Shown: piece after piece, positions 41,075 to 50,372 of the stretch
Layout: every line of letters begins with the position of its first letter
How positions within the stretch are numbered: position 1 is the first letter of the stretch
Source of the DNA: Arsenophonus sp052171895
GTDB lineage: Bacteria; Pseudomonadota; Gammaproteobacteria; Enterobacterales; Enterobacteriaceae
Assembly: GCA_052171895.1 (NCBI GenBank)
Contig: JBQMRN010000001.1
Span: forward strand, 496,001-560,000
Length of the DNA stretch: 64,000 nt
Direction: 5' to 3'
Made by a program: the position numbers and the translations under genes
The notes under the pieces: model-generated
Databases searched by the model: none
Told to the model about the DNA's origin: nothing
What the model saw: the letters and a program-made list of their open reading frames with translations, nothing else

Positions 41075-42007
41075 TCAATTATTTATCAACGCCGCATTTA
41101 ATGATGCTGTATCATTAATTGCTACCGAATTAATCGTACTTACAATGCGCTTAGTTAAACCAGTCAATATTTTACCTGGGCCTATTTCTAATAGTTGAAC
41201 GATCCCGTGCTCAGCCATGAATTCGATGGTTTCAACCCAGCGTACAGGATTATACAGCTGCCTAACTAAAGCTTGCCGAATCCCTTCTACCGAATTTTCT
41301 ATTTTAACATCGACATTATTTATAATAGGGATGTTAGGTTTATTAAACACAACTGCTTTTAATGCTTCTGCTAATTTCTTTGCTGTGGGCTGCATTAATG
41401 CACAATGTGAAGGTACATTTATAGTCAATGGTAAAGTACGTTTTGCACCGGCAGCCTTACATAAGGCTGCCGCTCTTTCAACAGCATTTTTTTCACCTCC
41501 AATAACAACCTGGCCAGGCGAATTAAAATTAACTGCAGAAACCACTTGACCTTGGGTAGCTTGCTGGCATGATGCTAATATCGATTCATTATCTAAACCA
41601 ATAATTGCATACATAGCACCCATCCCTTCCGGAACAGACTCTTGCATTAATTGCCCGCGTAGTTCTACTAATTTAACAGCGGATTTAAAATCGATGACAT
41701 CGGCACAGACCAATGCAGAATATTCACCTAAACTATGGCCTGCCATTAATGTGGGTATTTTGCCTTTTTTTTTCTGCCATATTCGAAAAATTGCCACAGA
41801 TGCGGATAAAAGTGCTGGCTGCGTTTTCCAAGTTTTATTTAATTCTTCTTCTGAGCCATTTTGAACCAAATCCCATAAATCATATCCTAAGACATTAGAG
41901 GATTCAGCAAATGTTTTCTCTATTACTTCAAACTCTTTTGCTAAATTAGCTAACATGCCAAGAGATTGAGAACCTTGGCCAGGAAAGATCATTGCAAAAT
42001 TAGACAT
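41075..42007 (-). CDS. fabD: Malonyl-CoA:ACP transacylase
   Basis: Loads malonate onto ACP. From ATG at 42007 the protein is 310 residues (E. coli 309), MSNFAMIFPGQGSQSLGM. Nucleophile serine is in AGHSLGEYSAL (about S92), partner histidine in NVPSHCALM (about H201). A longer frame exists to 42130, but it would overlap the end of fabH; an AGGAAAA ribosome site precedes the 42007 start. It ends SLNAALINN. Confidence 0.96.
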   Translation of the reverse strand: MSNFAMIFPGQGSQSLGMLANLAKEFEVIEKTFAESSNVLGYDLWDLVQNGSEEELNKTWKTQPALLSASVAIFRIWQKKKGKIPTLMAGHSLGEYSALVCADVIDFKSAVKLVELRGQLMQESVPEGMGAMYAIIGLDNESILASCQQATQGQVVSAVNFNSPGQVVIGGEKNAVERAAALCKAAGAKRTLPLTINVPSHCALMQPTAKKLAEALKAVVFNKPNIPIINNVDVKIENSVEGIRQALVRQLYNPVRWVETIEFMAEHGIVQLLEIGPGKILTGLTKRIVSTINSVAINDTASLNAALINN

Positions 42008-42026
42008 TTTTATTTTCCTGTATAAG

Positions 42027-42980
42027 TTAAAAACGGAGTAGCGCTGAACCCCAAGTAAAACCGCTACCAAAGGCTTCAAGCAATACCATTTTGCCTCGTT
42101 GTATACGGCCATCTCTAACTGCTTCATCAAACGCTGTTGGTACTGAAGCCGCTGAAGTATTACCGTGTTTATTTAGCGTAATAACAACTTTATTCATTGG
42201 TATGCTCAGTTTTTTTGCAGTTGCTTGAATAATCCGTAAATTAGCTTGATGAGGGACTAACCAATCTAATTCTGATTTATCTAGTTTATTTTTTTTTAAT
42301 GTTTCATCTACAATATTAGCTAACTCTTTTACCGCGACCTTAAAAACCTCATTGCCTGCCATTATGAGATAAGTTGGTTCTGAGCATTTACTATGTTTTT
42401 GATGGCGTAAAGTTAATAAATCACTATAATTGCCATTGGCATGTAAATGGGTTGATAAAATCCCTGGCTCTTCTGAACAACCGACAATGATTGCACCTGC
42501 TGCATCACCAAATAAAATAAGTGTACTACGATCATTGGGATCTAATACTTTAGATAATACATCAGAACCAATAATTAATGCCTTCTTCGCCATCCTTGTT
42601 CTAATAAACTGATCACTAATACTTAGTGCATAAGTGAACCCAGCACATGCAGCAGAAACATCAAATGCAGCACAGTTTTCAATGCCTAATATTTGCTGAA
42701 TTTGGCATGCTGCACTAGGAAAAGCATGGGTTGAAGAAGTCGTTGCTACAATGATTAAATCAATATCATTAGCTTCGATATCAGCCATAGCTAACGCTTT
42801 TTGCGCAGCGTTAGCACCCATTGTAGATACGTTATCTTTTCCTGTTGCAATGCGGCGTTCTTTAATTCCTGTTCGAGTAGTTATCCATTCATCAGAAGTA
42901 TCTACCATTTTTTCTAAATCAGCATTCGTACGAATCTGTACAGGCAAATAACTGCCAGTACCTAAGATTTTTGTATACAT
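42027..42980 (-). CDS. fabH: 3-oxoacyl-ACP synthase III
   Basis: Initiates fatty acid synthesis by condensing acetyl-CoA with malonyl-ACP. 317 residues as in E. coli. The catalytic triad is Cys112 in VSAACAGF, His244 in VPHQAN and Asn274 in HGNTSAAS. It opens MYTKILGTGSYLPVQIRTN and ends GFTWGSALLRF. Located between plsX (6 bases upstream) and fabD (19 bases downstream). Confidence 0.97.
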   Translation of the reverse strand: MYTKILGTGSYLPVQIRTNADLEKMVDTSDEWITTRTGIKERRIATGKDNVSTMGANAAQKALAMADIEANDIDLIIVATTSSTHAFPSAACQIQQILGIENCAAFDVSAACAGFTYALSISDQFIRTRMAKKALIIGSDVLSKVLDPNDRSTLILFGDAAGAIIVGCSEEPGILSTHLHANGNYSDLLTLRHQKHSKCSEPTYLIMAGNEVFKVAVKELANIVDETLKKNKLDKSELDWLVPHQANLRIIQATAKKLSIPMNKVVITLNKHGNTSAASVPTAFDEAVRDGRIQRGKMVLLEAFGSGFTWGSALLRF

Positions 42981-42986
42981 TTTGCT

Positions 42987-44030
42987 TTAATCACTCTTTG
43001 GTAGTAAGCTATTCAAGCGAGTTGAAATTCTATCAGGAATTTGCTTTTCTACTGCTTGAATTGCTTGTTCAATTGCAGCTTTAAATGCTTTTTGATTTGC
43101 ACCTCCATGACTTTTAATTACAATGCCGTGTAATCCTAAAAGTGAAGCACCATTATATTGATCTGGATCTAGGTACCCAAAACGTTTTAAGATACGTTTC
43201 TGTAGCCAGGGTTTAATCAATTTTATTAGCCACGATGAGATCTTATTTTCTGTAGTTGAAGATTTTACTAAAGATAAAATAACTCGTATCACACCTTCCA
43301 TTGTTTTCAACGTCACATTACCTACAAAGCCATCACAAACGAATACATCAGCTTTACCCGTTAATAACTCATTACCTTCTAGATAACCGATATAATTAAT
43401 AGAAGGTGTTGCTTTTAATATTGAGGAGGCTTCACGTATATTATCTAATCCCTTACTTTCTTCTTCGCCAATATTTAATAAAGCTACTCGAGGATTGCTT
43501 ATATTAGCAATCTCTTCAGCCATGACTGATCCCATCACAGCAAATTGCAGTAGCATTTTAGTATTGCAGTTAACATTAGCGCCTAAATCAAGTACAACTG
43601 TTTTACCATGTTTTTGATTTGGTAAAATCGTTGTCAACGCTGGCCTTTCAATACCATTTATTGTTTTCAATATGAGTTTTGCTAACCCCATAAGTACACC
43701 AGTATTTCCAGCGCTAATACACGCTTGAGCCTGACCAGATTTCACTAATTCTAAAGCAATCCTCATTGACGAGCCTTTACTTTTCCTAATTGCTTGTAAT
43801 GGATTAATATTATTAGTAATACCATACTCAGCAGGAATAATTTGTAAATGATCACGCAGTTCAGGATGTCGATCTGCAAGCAATGGGTTTAAAATTTCAG
43901 GAATACCGACCAGTAATAATCTTAACTGTGGGTTAGAAACGAGTGCCTCCAATGCAGCAGGCACAATAATACGAGGACCATTGTCCCCACACATCGCATC
44001 TAATGCTAAGGTTAGATTAGCCCAAGGCAT
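42987..44030 (-). CDS. plsX: Phosphate acyltransferase PlsX
   Basis: Converts acyl-ACP to acyl-phosphate, the first step toward phosphatidic acid in the PlsX/PlsY route. From ATG at 44030 (MPWANLTLALDAM) it has 347 residues; a GTG at 44051 would add seven residues with no family support. Conserved blocks: IRKSKGSSMRIALELVKSGQ, ACISAGNTGVLMGLAKL, VVLDLGANVNC, VALLNIGEEESKGLD, DVFVCDGFVGNVTLKT. The E. coli sequence DVMGGDFGP reads DAMCGDNGP, a Gly-to-Cys change in a conserved loop. First enzyme gene after rpmF. Confidence 0.95.
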   Translation of the reverse strand: MPWANLTLALDAMCGDNGPRIIVPAALEALVSNPQLRLLLVGIPEILNPLLADRHPELRDHLQIIPAEYGITNNINPLQAIRKSKGSSMRIALELVKSGQAQACISAGNTGVLMGLAKLILKTINGIERPALTTILPNQKHGKTVVLDLGANVNCNTKMLLQFAVMGSVMAEEIANISNPRVALLNIGEEESKGLDNIREASSILKATPSINYIGYLEGNELLTGKADVFVCDGFVGNVTLKTMEGVIRVILSLVKSSTTENKISSWLIKLIKPWLQKRILKRFGYLDPDQYNGASLLGLHGIVIKSHGGANQKAFKAAIEQAIQAVEKQIPDRISTRLNSLLPKSD

Positions 44031-44056
44031 TAATTGTTTAATTATTAACACAACAA

Positions 44057-44227
44057 CTATTTATTGATAGCCTTACAGCCACGATAATAACCATCAGCAG
44101 TTACATGATGACGTAAATGAGTTTCACCAGAAGTTTTATCTACCGAGACTTCGGTAATTGTTAATGCATCATGTGAGCGACGCATACCACGTTTAGAACG
44201 AGTGGGTTTATTTTGTTGTACTGCCAT
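44057..44227 (-). CDS. rpmF: 50S ribosomal protein L32
   Basis: 56-residue L32, too short for most gene callers. It starts MAVQQNKPTRSKRGMRRSHD, identical to E. coli, and continues SVDKTSGETHLRHHVTADGYYRGCKAINK-like to the stop. The E. coli segment YRGRKVIAK reads YRGCKAINK, so an arginine is replaced by cysteine. An AGGAGT ribosome site lies upstream. It sits between the yceD relic and plsX, the order of E. coli. Confidence 0.97.
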   Translation of the reverse strand: MAVQQNKPTRSKRGMRRSHDALTITEVSVDKTSGETHLRHHVTADGYYRGCKAINK

Positions 44228-44251
44228 TGACCTTACTCCTAAAGTAGTTTT

Positions 44252-44600
44252 TTAAAAACTAGCTAATACGGCAAAGGGATTTAGGTTTTCTGGCTCGCTA
44301 GGGAACTCACAAAACCATACCCGCATCGGACACTTCACAGTGTTCAGAGTTATGAACCGTAATCAGCTGCAAAGAGAGAATTATTTCATCTTCAATCATT
44401 ACTAGCAAATCTATTTCATCAAATTAATTATTTAGTAATTGACTCATACTTTTCAGGTAATAACGAATCCTCTAATCTGTCCAATGACAGTACTAAAACA
44501 ATAAGTTACATGAACATGGTGGTTAAAATTTTTCTACAACGTTCATATTTTAACGTGACATCGACATCAGAATTGCCTTTTTAATTACTAAATATTGATT
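44252..44600 (-). pseudogene. yceD: YceD (DUF177, 23S rRNA accumulation protein) relic
   Basis: Minus-strand frames give SLLPEKYESIT, DEIILSLQLITVHNSEHCEVSDAGM and, after a shift, PENLNPFAVLASF at the natural stop. These mirror E. coli YceD segments [35 protein letters not shown] and PNPFAVLASL. The N-terminal half is gone and at least two frameshifts are present. It lies 24 bases upstream of rpmF, its conserved position. The next E. coli gene, yceF (maf-like), is absent. Confidence 0.88.
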
Positions 44601-44638
44601 ATCTGTTGCAAACGATAGTTCAATAGTTATATCACTAT

Positions 44639-44686
44639 CTATACTGAACTACTGAACTACTGAACTACTGAACTACTGAACTACTC
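44639..44686. repeat. Tandem 8-bp repeat
   Basis: Five head-to-tail copies of tgaactac (phase arbitrary), ending about ten bases before the rluC stop. Perfect copies in otherwise decaying DNA point to recent slippage. Confidence 0.9.
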
Positions 44687-44696
44687 ATTCTAGGTA

Positions 44697-45644
44697 TTAT
44701 TGCTTCCGTAATATTGCCAAACAGCTTTTAAGTTGTTGGTCTAAAGGGGCGTTAAAAGTTAATTTTTTCCCACTGGCTGGATGGATAAACATTAATGAAT
44801 TAGCATGCAAAAAAAGCCGTTTTAAACCGGTAATCGTTAATTGTTTATCAAAATAGCGATCACCATAATGGTGATCATACGCAATAGGATGCTTTGCATA
44901 TTGTGCATGTACTCTGATCTGATGTGTTCTCCCTGTTATTGGAGTGACATTAACTAATGTAGTATTAGAAAAAGATTCTTCAATTTTAAAATGGGTTTCT
45001 GAATATTTACCATCACCGCCGACTTTTACTATCCTTTCACCGCTTTGTAAAATATTTTTTAATAAAAGTGTCTGAATAACTTTCATATGTGACGGCCATT
45101 GTCCTTTTACTAGCGCAAGATACTGTTTTTGCATTTTTTTTAGACGTAACTGTTGATGTAATGTCCTAAGAGCTGAACGTTTTTTTGCTATTAGTAAAAC
45201 ACCCGATGTTTCGTAATCTAACCTATGGACAAGTTCTAAAAACCGTGCTTCAGGGCGTAATGTGCGTAAAGCTTCAATAACACCAAAATTTACTCCACTA
45301 CCACCATGAACAGCCATACCGGAAGGCTTATTCAAAACCAGCAGATGTTCATCTTCATAAAGAATATAATCTGTGAGTTCGGCTACTTTATCCAATTTAG
45401 CCGAAATAATATTCCGTTGTTTTTTCGCCAACCGAACTGGTGGGATCCTAATTAAATCGCCTGCTTGAATTTTATATTTAGGTTTGATTCTACCGCTATT
45501 TATTCTTAGTTCACCCTTGCGAATAATGCGGTAAATCCTACTCTTAGGAAGACCTTTTAAACGTGTTAATAAAAAATTATCAATACGTTGGCCTGCTTCA
45601 TCATTGTCGATAGTAATAAATTGAACCTGATTCTGTATTTTCAT
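44697..45644 (-). CDS. rluC: 23S rRNA pseudouridine synthase RluC
   Basis: Makes pseudouridines 955, 2504 and 2580 in E. coli 23S rRNA. 315 residues (E. coli 319). The N-terminal S4-like RNA-binding domain contains RIDNFLLTRLKGLPKSRIYR. The catalytic motif is HRLDYETSGVLL, with the nucleophile aspartate kept and tyrosine at the usual Arg/Lys position. The C-terminal part has TGRTHQIRVHAQY and LFLHANSL. Start ATG at 45644. Divergent from rne, as in E. coli. Confidence 0.95.
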   Translation of the reverse strand: MKIQNQVQFITIDNDEAGQRIDNFLLTRLKGLPKSRIYRIIRKGELRINSGRIKPKYKIQAGDLIRIPPVRLAKKQRNIISAKLDKVAELTDYILYEDEHLLVLNKPSGMAVHGGSGVNFGVIEALRTLRPEARFLELVHRLDYETSGVLLIAKKRSALRTLHQQLRLKKMQKQYLALVKGQWPSHMKVIQTLLLKNILQSGERIVKVGGDGKYSETHFKIEESFSNTTLVNVTPITGRTHQIRVHAQYAKHPIAYDHHYGDRYFDKQLTITGLKRLFLHANSLMFIHPASGKKLTFNAPLDQQLKSCLAILRKQ

Positions 45645-46153
45645 TATTTAATTATAATATTTTCTTAACATTTTAGTTTATTAAATTATTAAATATTGTG
45701 ACCAAATATTATGATACCTTGTTTTAGCTTTTTTTAAATTTTCTCAAATCCTGTGTCAAATGTATTTTTTTATATTTTTTCTCTATAAAAACATAATAAA
45801 CAGCAAAAGTTATCTTGATATCTACCCATAAGCAATGGAATAATAAAAATTGCTATAATAGTTATTAAAACAAGCGTTGGTGTAATTTGAGATCGATATA
45901 TTTTTGATGACACATAAACGCAGCAATGGTGTAAGACGGTCTGTAAAATCAAAAATGAATTATTCAATGCTAATTTAAGAATGCAGCATTTATTTAAACT
46001 AGTTTCACCGAAAAATTGCGTTTCAATATAACCAACAACCGCAACCGCACGAGCTAGATTGACGATTTTGTAAAAAGTCACGAAACCATCGCTCAATACT
46101 AACCATTTCTAGTCGCAACTTTTTTTGACTTAGTAGAATAATGAGTATTTATA
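45645..46153. promoter_or_regulatory. Divergent rluC / rne region with long rne leader
   Basis: About 510 bases without a convincing gene. E. coli rne has a roughly 360-nt 5' leader used for autoregulation by RNase E, and a comparable space is kept here even though intergenic DNA elsewhere is decaying. A minus-strand frame at 45770-46096 has no family resemblance and is probably chance. I cannot fold the leader by eye. Confidence 0.5.
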
Positions 46154-49100
46154 ATGAAAAGAATGTTAATTAACGCAACTCAACAAGAAGAGTTGCGCGT
46201 TGCTCTTGTTGATGGGCAACGTCTTTATGACCTAGATATTGAAAATCCCGGACACGAACAAAAAAAAGCAAATATTTACAAGGGCAAAATTACCCGTATA
46301 GAACCTAGTTTGGAAGCAGCATTTGTTGACTATGGATCAGAAAGACACGGCTTTCTTCCAATTAAAGAAATTGCACGTGAATACTTCCCTAGCTATTATC
46401 AACCCCACGGTCGCCCAAATATAAAGGATGTTTTAAAAGAAGGCCAGGAAGTTATTATCCAAATTGATAAAGAAGAACGAGGAAATAAAGGGGCGGCTCT
46501 AACGACTTTTATAAGTTTAGCTGGAAGCTATCTTGTTTTAATGCCAAATAACCCTCGCGCAGGTGGAATATCGCGACGTATTGAGGGAGAAGATCGCACA
46601 GAACTGAAAGAGGCATTATCCTCATTAGAAATACTCGATGGTATGGGGTTAATTGTCCGTACTGCTGGTATAGGTAAATCTGCAGAAGCGTTACAGCAAG
46701 ATTTGCAATATCGTCTTAAACATTGGCAAGCAATAAAAAAAGCAGCGGAAACCCGAGCAGCACCTTTCCTTATTCATCAAGAAAGTAACGTCATTGTGCG
46801 GGCGTTTCGTGATTACCTGCGCCCTGACATTGGTGAAATCCTAATTGATAATGCGAAAATTGTCGAAATGGCTCGTTATCATATTGAAGCGATTGGTCGT
46901 GCAGATTTTTCAAGTAAAATAAAATATTACAGTGGAGATGTTCCACTTTTTAGCCACTATCAAATCGAGTCACAAATTGAATCTGCTTTTCAACGTGAAG
47001 TTCGTTTACCGTCGGGTGGTGCACTGGTTATCGACACCACTGAAGCATTAACTGCTATCGATATCAATTCATCACGTTCAACCCGTGGCGGTGATATTGA
47101 AGAAACCGCATTCAATACCAATTTAGAAGCCGCTGATGAAATTGCCCGTCAATTACGATTACGGGATTTAGGTGGACTAATTGTTATCGATTTTATTGAT
47201 ATGACACCCATTCGCCATCAGCGTGAAGTTGAAAATCGTCTGCGTGAAGCGGTACACCAAGATAGAGCACGTATCCAAATTGCTCGGATATCTCGATTTG
47301 GTTTACTTGAAATGTCACGTCAACGTTTAAGTCCATCGCTTGGTGAATCCACTCATCATGTTTGCCCTCGTTGTAGGGGTACAGGAATAATTCGTGATAA
47401 TGAATCACTTTCACTCTCTATTTTACGTTTGATCGAAGAAGAAGCGTTAAAAGAAAATACCCATGAAATACATGCAATTGTACCAGTACCAATTGCTTCT
47501 TATCTACTTAATGAAAAACGTCAATCAGTTAATGAAATTGAACGTCGGCAACATAATATACGTGTTATTATTGTTCCTAATGATCAGATGCAATCACCAC
47601 ATTATAATGTGATCCGCATTCGTAAAGGTGAAGAAATTTCAGCATTAAGTTACTATCTTGCTCAATACCATGAAGCTGAAACTAATAATCTAACAGATGA
47701 TGCTGCTAGTGAGAAAAAGTTACCTGAACAACCGGCTATTTTTACTTTTGCTTTGCAATCTCAATCAGATACAAAAAATACTATAGTTCCTAAGACCAAA
47801 TCACATAAGCAGAGTAAATTAAGCAATAAGCAAATTTTGCCAAGTCTATTTAATCAAATTAGTTCTTTCTTGAAAAGATTATTTAGTAAATCACAGCAAC
47901 CAATTGAAATAAATAATAAAAAATTAAAAAATAGTAATGATAAGCGCTGTAATAATAATCGTAGAGCAACTCAACGTCGTGAAGAGAATGATAATATTAA
48001 TAACCGTCAATATCGTAGGTATACCAATGAGTTTCAATCGCCTAATAATACCCGTAATCAGAAAAGTTATTTTAATGATAATCAAGATAGTGCTGCACAT
48101 GAAACTCAACAACATCGTCGCGAACAGCGAGCTGCTGAACGTTGCCGTCGTCAGGAAGAAAAACGACAGCTGCAACTTGAAATTAAAATTCAACCACTAG
48201 AAAAGAAAGAGGATGAAATAGAAAGAACGGTTATTGTCTCTCCTCACCGTCAACAGCGTCAACTTGTTCAATCTGTTCTGCTAGCAAATAGCGTGATTGA
48301 GCAGCAAAAACTTCATATTGATAAAAAATATCAGGATATTAAGCTAGCTATTAGCAATGGCGAAGATACAGTGCCTGCTTTGTTAACTGCAGAACCCATT
48401 CTGTCAACTAAATTAATAGCGAAGCAAAAAAAAATAGATCTACCGCTTGTCACAGAATCAGAACAAGCTGAAGTTCGAGAAGCATCCACCAATTATGCTA
48501 ATGAACGAGAAGAAACAATTATTCCGCGCAGATCAAGACGATCTCCTCGCCACCTACGCGTTAGCGGGCAACGACGACGACGTTATCGTGATGAACATCA
48601 AAGCAAATTATTAATACCATTAAAAATGGCCGTTGTTTTACCTGAATTATCTTCAGGTAAAGGCTGGATCCAGCAGCACCCTATTAAGTTCAATGAATTA
48701 AACGAAATATCATCAGATAGTAAAAATATAATAATAATTAATGGAAAAACAGTATCTTATGCAACTCCAATTCCAATTGACTGTGATAACATCATTAATA
48801 AAGTTAAACCAGAAGAAAAAATACTGCTAGTTAATGAAGTTGTTCAATCAAAGATGGAAGAAAACTTACAACCCTCTGCTGATGAAGCATTGCTTATTCC
48901 TCTAAAGATTCAAGGTATAGAACAAAATGAAAAAGCTTGTCAACTACTTGTTGAAGTAAAAGTAATGCCTGAAAATAGGACTAATCTCGTTGTAGAAACG
49001 AGAGTAGAGAGTAGAACAACAAATCAACTACAAAATGCTCAATCACTTAATAATGAACTTTTCATAGCCAATAAGATTAAAAATACTGAACATTTAATCC

Positions 49101-49417
49101 ATGAAATCACTCAAAAAAAAATACTAAACCTATCAGATGAAAATTATAGCCATGCTCAGCTAAATATATCTTCTACGACCGATGTTATTGTAAAAAACCC
49201 AAGTAATCGAAAAGCAAAAATTGCTGTGATAAAATTAGGTAAAAAAACAGGTTATTCTCATGCCCCGACCACAAAAGCACCGGCGCCAGAAATTACTGAA
49301 AGTCATTTGGAAATTAAAGCTTACGTACGACCTGCAATAACTTCCCATACTAAAAATGGTGCCGGTGGTCATGTTGCAACAAGCATAGCTACATCAAATA
49401 TGTTCAAACCTAAATAA
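46154..49417 (+). CDS. rne: Ribonuclease E
   Basis: Endoribonuclease and degradosome scaffold, bound to the inner membrane. 1087 residues (E. coli 1061). The N-terminal half aligns gap-free with E. coli: S1 domain (KANIYKGKITRIEPSLEAAF), catalytic aspartates in ALTAIDINSS (D303) and LIVIDFIDM (D346), and zinc-link cysteines in CPRCRGTG (404/407). The C-terminal half keeps the membrane-anchoring helix (SLFNQISSFLKRLFSK), an Arg-rich RNA-binding stretch (SRRSPRHLRVSGQRRRRYRDE-like, beside the RhlB site) and a terminal GAGGHVATS, the PNPase-binding tail. The linkers between are Asn/Lys-rich and diverged. Retention suggests a working degradosome. Confidence 0.96.
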   Translation: MKRMLINATQQEELRVALVDGQRLYDLDIENPGHEQKKANIYKGKITRIEPSLEAAFVDYGSERHGFLPIKEIAREYFPSYYQPHGRPNIKDVLKEGQEVIIQIDKEERGNKGAALTTFISLAGSYLVLMPNNPRAGGISRRIEGEDRTELKEALSSLEILDGMGLIVRTAGIGKSAEALQQDLQYRLKHWQAIKKAAETRAAPFLIHQESNVIVRAFRDYLRPDIGEILIDNAKIVEMARYHIEAIGRADFSSKIKYYSGDVPLFSHYQIESQIESAFQREVRLPSGGALVIDTTEALTAIDINSSRSTRGGDIEETAFNTNLEAADEIARQLRLRDLGGLIVIDFIDMTPIRHQREVENRLREAVHQDRARIQIARISRFGLLEMSRQRLSPSLGESTHHVCPRCRGTGIIRDNESLSLSILRLIEEEALKENTHEIHAIVPVPIASYLLNEKRQSVNEIERRQHNIRVIIVPNDQMQSPHYNVIRIRKGEEISALSYYLAQYHEAETNNLTDDAASEKKLPEQPAIFTFALQSQSDTKNTIVPKTKSHKQSKLSNKQILPSLFNQISSFLKRLFSKSQQPIEINNKKLKNSNDKRCNNNRRATQRREENDNINNRQYRRYTNEFQSPNNTRNQKSYFNDNQDSAAHETQQHRREQRAAERCRRQEEKRQLQLEIKIQPLEKKEDEIERTVIVSPHRQQRQLVQSVLLANSVIEQQKLHIDKKYQDIKLAISNGEDTVPALLTAEPILSTKLIAKQKKIDLPLVTESEQAEVREASTNYANEREETIIPRRSRRSPRHLRVSGQRRRRYRDEHQSKLLIPLKMAVVLPELSSGKGWIQQHPIKFNELNEISSDSKNIIIINGKTVSYATPIPIDCDNIINKVKPEEKILLVNEVVQSKMEENLQPSADEALLIPLKIQGIEQNEKACQLLVEVKVMPENRTNLVVETRVESRTTNQLQNAQSLNNELFIANKIKNTEHLIHEITQKKILNLSDENYSHAQLNISSTTDVIVKNPSNRKAKIAVIKLGKKTGYSHAPTTKAPAPEITESHLEIKAYVRPAITSHTKNGAGGHVATSIATSNMFKPK

Positions 49418-49748
49418 TAACCAATAAAATTCCCTAATTTTGGTATTTTTATTATTAACTTTGATTAAAACTCAGTTATTCGCTTCTTTAATAGCAAAGT
49501 TCTTTTTTTAAAAGATGTATTTTACATGATTAAATCAGGAATAAATATGTTTCAATGGATTATTTTAGGGTAGGTAAAAGTATTGGTTATCAACTTGTGT
49601 AAGCTGTGGAGTCTTCGGCAAGGTCATCAAGTCATCGCTTTTATTGATCAAATAAAACACAAGTAACATAAATAGGCGCGGCGCTCAAGTTATTTAAGAA
49701 TATGCTTGCCAATATAACAACATAAAAATGCATTGGCTAATATTTCTA
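49418..49748. other. Decayed region after rne, possible oxidoreductase relic
   Basis: At 49547-49700 the plus strand reads MFQWIILG, stop, then VINLCKLWSLRQGHQVIAFI. This resembles the N-terminal nucleotide-binding beta-alpha-beta of an NAD(P)-dependent reductase, with frameshifts. Too short to name. The rest is AT-rich with no feature. Confidence 0.3.
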
Positions 49749-50215
49749 GAGTTATTAGCAAATCTGGTGTATGATAACCAGATTAATCTATACTTTAATG
49801 ATTCATGAATCATTTTTCCATCCTTAAATTAGACGTTATTTACCAACCAGGATCAGCAGGTATTAACTCTTTCCCCTTAGCTGGTTTTTTAGCTTTTCTA
49901 AGTAGAAAAGGGAGTAGCTGAAATACCATTGAAAGGTTATTTTTCTCGAACCACAGTTCTTTGCGCATTGGCTTCGTAATCTCACTATTGGAAAAATCGA
50001 TTTAATCAGATGCCTTGTTCTTATTGATATCCAGTGCTTTGCGCTGACGAGAAGTTGTAGAATATTAGAAATTCTTCTTGATCTTTCTCCAGCTTCTTCA
50101 TCGGTTCATGGGGCATGGGGGATACTTCGCTGAAAACCTTACCAATAAATATCAATGGTTTTATTAACGGCATTGCGCTGTTCTCTACATACCCAGACAT
50201 AGCGAGAGCAGCTCA
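49749..50215 (-). mobile_element. IS256-family remnant, copy H, 3' part
   Basis: Right terminus gagttattagcaaatctggt is well preserved at 49749. The minus strand then shows the C-terminal transposase blocks (MVFQLLPFST-like, TKNCGSRKITF, DREELLIFYNFSS-like). Similarity ends near 50215, so the 5' two thirds are missing. Confidence 0.75.
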
Positions 50216-50372
50216 GCCTTATTGCGAATAATTTAAAATGTAAAATTTATTTCTGGTCGCATTTCTCCTTAGTGAGTCACTAAAAATAAGTTAACGTAGA
50301 GAGTAAAAAAGATTCATTTTCATATTAGATTAGTTTAATTTTTGTTAAACAACATATTGTGCTACTTAAAAA
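50216..50372. other. sbcB upstream region
   Basis: AT-rich spacer that must hold the sbcB promoter; no clear box. Confidence 0.4.

Noticed and set aside
42008..42130. 41-residue extension of FabD
   Set aside because: It overlaps fabH and has no homology; the ribosome site fits the start at 42007.
45770..46096. Minus-strand 108-residue frame between rluC and rne
   Set aside because: No family resemblance and biased composition. It lies in the expected rne leader, so chance openness in AT-rich DNA is more likely.
47193..48200. Opposite- and alternate-frame open stretches within rne
   Set aside because: They are shadows of the rne coding sequence.
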